DNA from: Allacma fusca
Lineage: Eukaryota > Arthropoda > Collembola > Symphypleona > Sminthuridae
Assembly: GCA_947179485.1 (NCBI GenBank)
Contig: OX359245.1
Location: 47,541,067-47,605,066, forward strand
DNA: 64,000 nucleotides
Reading direction: 5' to 3'
Positions 61,735-64,000 of the stretch are shown piece after piece (the stretch's first letter is position 1; each line of letters opens with the position of its first letter). The notes beneath the pieces are model-generated. The model made no database searches. It saw nothing but the letters and a program-made list of their open reading frames with translations, and was not told where the DNA came from. The position numbers and the translations under genes are program-made.

Positions 61735-62298
61735 ATGACTAAAACGTTTCAGTGTTCCGATATGGAGAGCAAGTTTTACAGAATTCATTACCCTCAATAT
61801 GGGCAAGGTATTCAATACGGGGGTGGTGGAGGACTTTTATTTTACAGGGGGTCTCAAGTTCGTCAAAAAGGTGCTGGACTGGGCTCCTTCTTTGGGTCAA
61901 TTGCTCGAAGGCTTATACCATTCGCTTCTAAATACCTTATCCCCCATGCTAAAACAGCCTTAAAAAATGTTGCGCTTGATGTATTGGAGGGTGGTCGCCC
62001 CCTTAGCGAGTCCCTTAAGGATCGTGGTCTTGATGCTCTTAAAGCAGTTGGTCAGGATGTAATGTCTCAGTCTGGTTCTGGATTTGGAAGAAAACGTAAG
62101 GCGGAAGATCAAGGTGGAAAACTTTACCCATATAAGAAAATCAAACGTGCACCTAAAATTGGACGAGGGAAAAAAAAGGCTACTAAGAAACGAAGAAAGA
62201 AAAACGGTCGTGGAATACTGAAGCTAAATATTTCCAAAAAGACTAAGAAGAGTGCTCCAAAAAGAAAAAAGGGAAATTCCAGAAACATTTTTTCATAA
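61735..62298 (+). CDS. Basic pX/pVI-like core protein
   Basis: 187 residues, or 178 if the ATG at 61762 (better Kozak context, MESKFYRI) is used. Three parts: a Gly/Tyr/Gln-rich start (GIQYGGGGG), a hydrophobic/amphipathic segment at about 47-105 beginning GAGLGSFFGSIARRLIPFA and containing a KTALKNVALDVLEGG/SLKDRGLDALK repeat-like helix pattern, and a Lys/Arg-rich tail from about residue 120 (KKKATKKRRKKN). This is the layout of Polinton/adintovirus proteins compared with adenovirus core protein X and membrane-active protein VI: DNA condensation plus membrane disruption. The function is inferred from layout and position between penton and major capsid genes. Its TAA overlaps the next ATG by one base. 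Confidence 0.72.
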   Translation: MTKTFQCSDMESKFYRIHYPQYGQGIQYGGGGGLLFYRGSQVRQKGAGLGSFFGSIARRLIPFASKYLIPHAKTALKNVALDVLEGGRPLSESLKDRGLDALKAVGQDVMSQSGSGFGRKRKAEDQGGKLYPYKKIKRAPKIGRGKKKATKKRRKKNGRGILKLNISKKTKKSAPKRKKGNSRNIFS

Positions 62299-63617
62299 TG
62301 GCCGGGCATCATTTTTTGAGGAGTGAACTCGATATTTTTAAACGTGAAGGTTACGATATGTCAATTCAAACAACTCAAACTTGTGATGTATTCCCAAATT
62401 GTCCCTTATCTGAGACTGCTGTACCATTAACATTCAATGTTAATAGTACAGAGGCCCATTATATTGACCTTAGCAAGACTCGTCTGTATTTACGCATGAG
62501 AATTTTAGATTCTGATGGTAATGCCAATGCTGACAACATAGTCGTTGCTCCGGTCAACAATATTTTACACTCTGTATTTTCTCAATGTTCAGTGTATTTA
62601 AATGAAACATTGATATCCCCTACAAATACTTATTATCCATATCGATCAATAATTGAGCGGATGTTACTATTTTCAAAGGAGTACAATGAGACTCAATCAC
62701 AATGTGCGGGATATTTCAAAGATAATAACCCTCCAAACGTTGATGCTAATGTGACATCGTCCTATTATCAACGATGGACATTGAGTCGGGGTAGTAAAGT
62801 TTTCGAGGTAATAGGAAGACCCCATGCAGACATTTTCTGCCAACCGGACTTCCTACCACCGGGAGTAGACTTGAAAGTAGTATTTCATCGTTCAACTGAA
62901 GACTTTGCTGTTCATACTGATTTGGCACTTGTTAACCAGCCTCATTACAAATTACAAATAGTGGAGGCTAAGCTACAAATTCTCAGGCATAAAGTCATTC
63001 CAGCTGCTGCTCTGGATCATATTCGATTATGGGAGGCTGGAGATGTGGCGAATCTATATTTAAACAAGGTTGATATCAAGAGCTTTTCATTACCGATTGG
63101 GACATTGACACGGATAGAGGAGGGCGTATTCAAGGGCGGGCAACTTCCTGATCGATTGGTACTTGCAATTGTACCAAGTACAAACTTAAATGGAACTTGC
63201 ACAAGTAATCCTTTTGTATTTAGCGACTTTGGACTTACCCACATTAATGTTTCTGTTAATGGAGACACTTGCGAGTCTTATCCGCTAGATGTCGACTTTC
63301 AAGAAAACAGTCTACGTGTACAAGAAGCCCTAAGTAATGTCTATAGAGCTATTGGGATTGACAATAAGGACGCTAGCATCGACTACAGTCTTTCAGACTT
63401 TTTGAATAACAAGACTCTGTTTGCCTATGAAATCTCACCAATTGTCGATGCCAGATGCGTACCTCGTTTTGGAAATTTGAAAATCGAACTTCGCTTTCGA
63501 GGTGCCACAGCCATACCATTGACTGTAATCTGTTACACAGAATCCCAAGCTATCTTGAACATTGACAAGAATAAATCTGTATTTTACACTGATTATACTC
63601 AGCAGAATCAGCAATGA
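62298..63617 (+). CDS. Major capsid protein, double jelly roll (hexon)
   Basis: 439 residues, the usual size for the Polinton major capsid protein. Strong family marks: an N-terminal SELDIF segment, YIDLSKTRLYLRMRI at 55-69, and PVNNILHSVFSQCSVYLN at 85-102 followed by TNTYYPYRSIIERML, the most conserved block of the family. Also ALDHIRLWEAGD-type mid-section and C-terminal LKIELRFRGA. Three molecules of such a protein form the pseudo-hexameric capsomer of the capsid shell. The start ATG overlaps the core protein's TAA (TAATG) and the stop overlaps the protease ATG (ATGA), so the genes are probably expressed from one transcript by reinitiation or from alternative starts. No stop or frameshift inside. 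Confidence 0.92.
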   Translation: MAGHHFLRSELDIFKREGYDMSIQTTQTCDVFPNCPLSETAVPLTFNVNSTEAHYIDLSKTRLYLRMRILDSDGNANADNIVVAPVNNILHSVFSQCSVYLNETLISPTNTYYPYRSIIERMLLFSKEYNETQSQCAGYFKDNNPPNVDANVTSSYYQRWTLSRGSKVFEVIGRPHADIFCQPDFLPPGVDLKVVFHRSTEDFAVHTDLALVNQPHYKLQIVEAKLQILRHKVIPAAALDHIRLWEAGDVANLYLNKVDIKSFSLPIGTLTRIEEGVFKGGQLPDRLVLAIVPSTNLNGTCTSNPFVFSDFGLTHINVSVNGDTCESYPLDVDFQENSLRVQEALSNVYRAIGIDNKDASIDYSLSDFLNNKTLFAYEISPIVDARCVPRFGNLKIELRFRGATAIPLTVICYTESQAILNIDKNKSVFYTDYTQQNQQ

Positions 63618-64000
63618 ATACAACTCAAGTTTATAATTATTTACATGTTATATGCAAGCCTAGAAGGGCAATGTTTGATGTAGTATCATGTGATGAATTG
63701 AAATATGTAAAATTGAATAAGTTTCCGTTATGCCTTGTTGTAAATTCGGATCCCAGCACAAAGCCTGGGGATCATTGGGTAGCTATTTATATAGATAATA
63801 AGTCTAGTTTCTTAGAATTTTATGATTCATATGGTTTTGGCATAGATTACTATGCTGATGATTTCAATGTGTTTGCAAAGAAATGTAAACTTATAATAAG
63901 AGAGAATACAAAGCAGTTGCAAAATTGGGGTTCAACGGTTTGTGGAAATTATGCATTATATTTTTTGTATAAGAGACTCAGACGTTGCTCTCCCATGAAC
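63614..64000 (+). CDS. Adenain-type cysteine protease, truncated by window end
   Basis: 129 codons are visible and the frame is open at the last base. It has the papain-like adenovirus-protease layout: catalytic His54 in GDHWVAIY, acidic Asp71 in EFYDSYG, Gln103 in LQNWGSTVCGNYALYF (oxyanion) and catalytic Cys110. In Polintons and adenoviruses this enzyme cuts capsid and core precursors during maturation. The ATG shares four bases with the capsid gene's stop. Only the C-terminal end should be missing, since all catalytic residues are already present; members are usually about 150-200 residues. Confidence 0.9.
   Translation, partial: MNTTQVYNYLHVICKPRRAMFDVVSCDELKYVKLNKFPLCLVVNSDPSTKPGDHWVAIYIDNKSSFLEFYDSYGFGIDYYADDFNVFAKKCKLIIRENTKQLQNWGSTVCGNYALYFLYKRLRRCSPMN

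Larger units (their letters stand above)
59425..64000 (+). mobile_element. Polinton/Maverick (adintovirus-like) element, partial
   Basis: Five consecutive same-strand ORFs match the virion gene set of Polintons: accessory BIR-like protein, penton, basic core protein, double-jelly-roll major capsid protein and adenain-type protease. All are open and free of frameshifts in this window, in sharp contrast to the surrounding decayed repeats, so the insertion is recent or the genes are under selection. The left terminus is not resolved; no inverted terminal repeat can be tested because the right end lies outside the window. Polymerase B, integrase and packaging ATPase are not in view. Confidence 0.88.

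Overview
The window looks like repeat-dominated nuclear DNA of an animal, most likely an arthropod. It is AT-rich and has no bacterial gene layout. It holds a BEL/Pao retrotransposon relic, a DUF4806-type gene with introns, many 8-bp-TSD (hAT-like) elements, one eukaryotic elongator tRNA-Met gene and, at the right edge, part of a Polinton/Maverick (adintovirus-like) element. The taxon cannot be fixed more closely from the sequence alone.

Layout. About 1-58,700 is a mosaic of old, diverged, AT-rich repeat modules that recur several times in both orientations. I label them by their most recognisable segment: A (264, 11791, about 15850, reverse about 41930-42060), B (1733, 33177, 50053, 51402), C (about 2040, 14360-15290, 31345-32600 twice, 49470-49830, 52000-52640), D (2811-3200, 10665-11170, 33585-34260, 52770-53340; reverse 23700-24320 and 28380-28600), E (4967; reverse 22797, 27530, 35132, 42865), F (5673, 13615, 36920, 45101), G (reverse 10002, 40581, 50246, 46190) and H (reverse 17965, 37498, 42405; forward 46700-47130). 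Nearly every module carries one copy of a short box close to TGGCGTSGAAGC.

Younger transposons sit in this background, and many can be cut out cleanly by their target-site duplications. They are hAT-like elements at 725-1243, 6327-7122, 7167-9338, 16218-17796, 19452-19702, 25794-27062 (with 26321-26775 nested inside) and 29226-30966 (with a LINE fragment inside); a TA-flanked MITE at 47139-47499; a BEL/Pao integrase relic with its 3' LTR at 47521-49460; and a 3.6-kb TA-flanked DNA transposon at 18353-21931. That last element carries a decayed DUF4806-type gene plus a second decayed ORF. Paralogous empty sites inside the window support several of these boundaries.

The right end (59,425-64,000) is the only stretch with intact long ORFs. 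In order, all on the + strand: a BIR-like zinc-finger protein, a penton-like minor capsid protein, a basic pX/pVI-like core protein, a double-jelly-roll major capsid protein and an adenain-type cysteine protease cut off by the window end. The last three are packed with a 1-bp and a 4-bp overlap. Together they are the virion-morphogenesis block of a Polinton; polymerase, integrase and packaging ATPase would have to lie beyond base 64,000. Outside this block and the tRNA gene I see no convincing intact gene.
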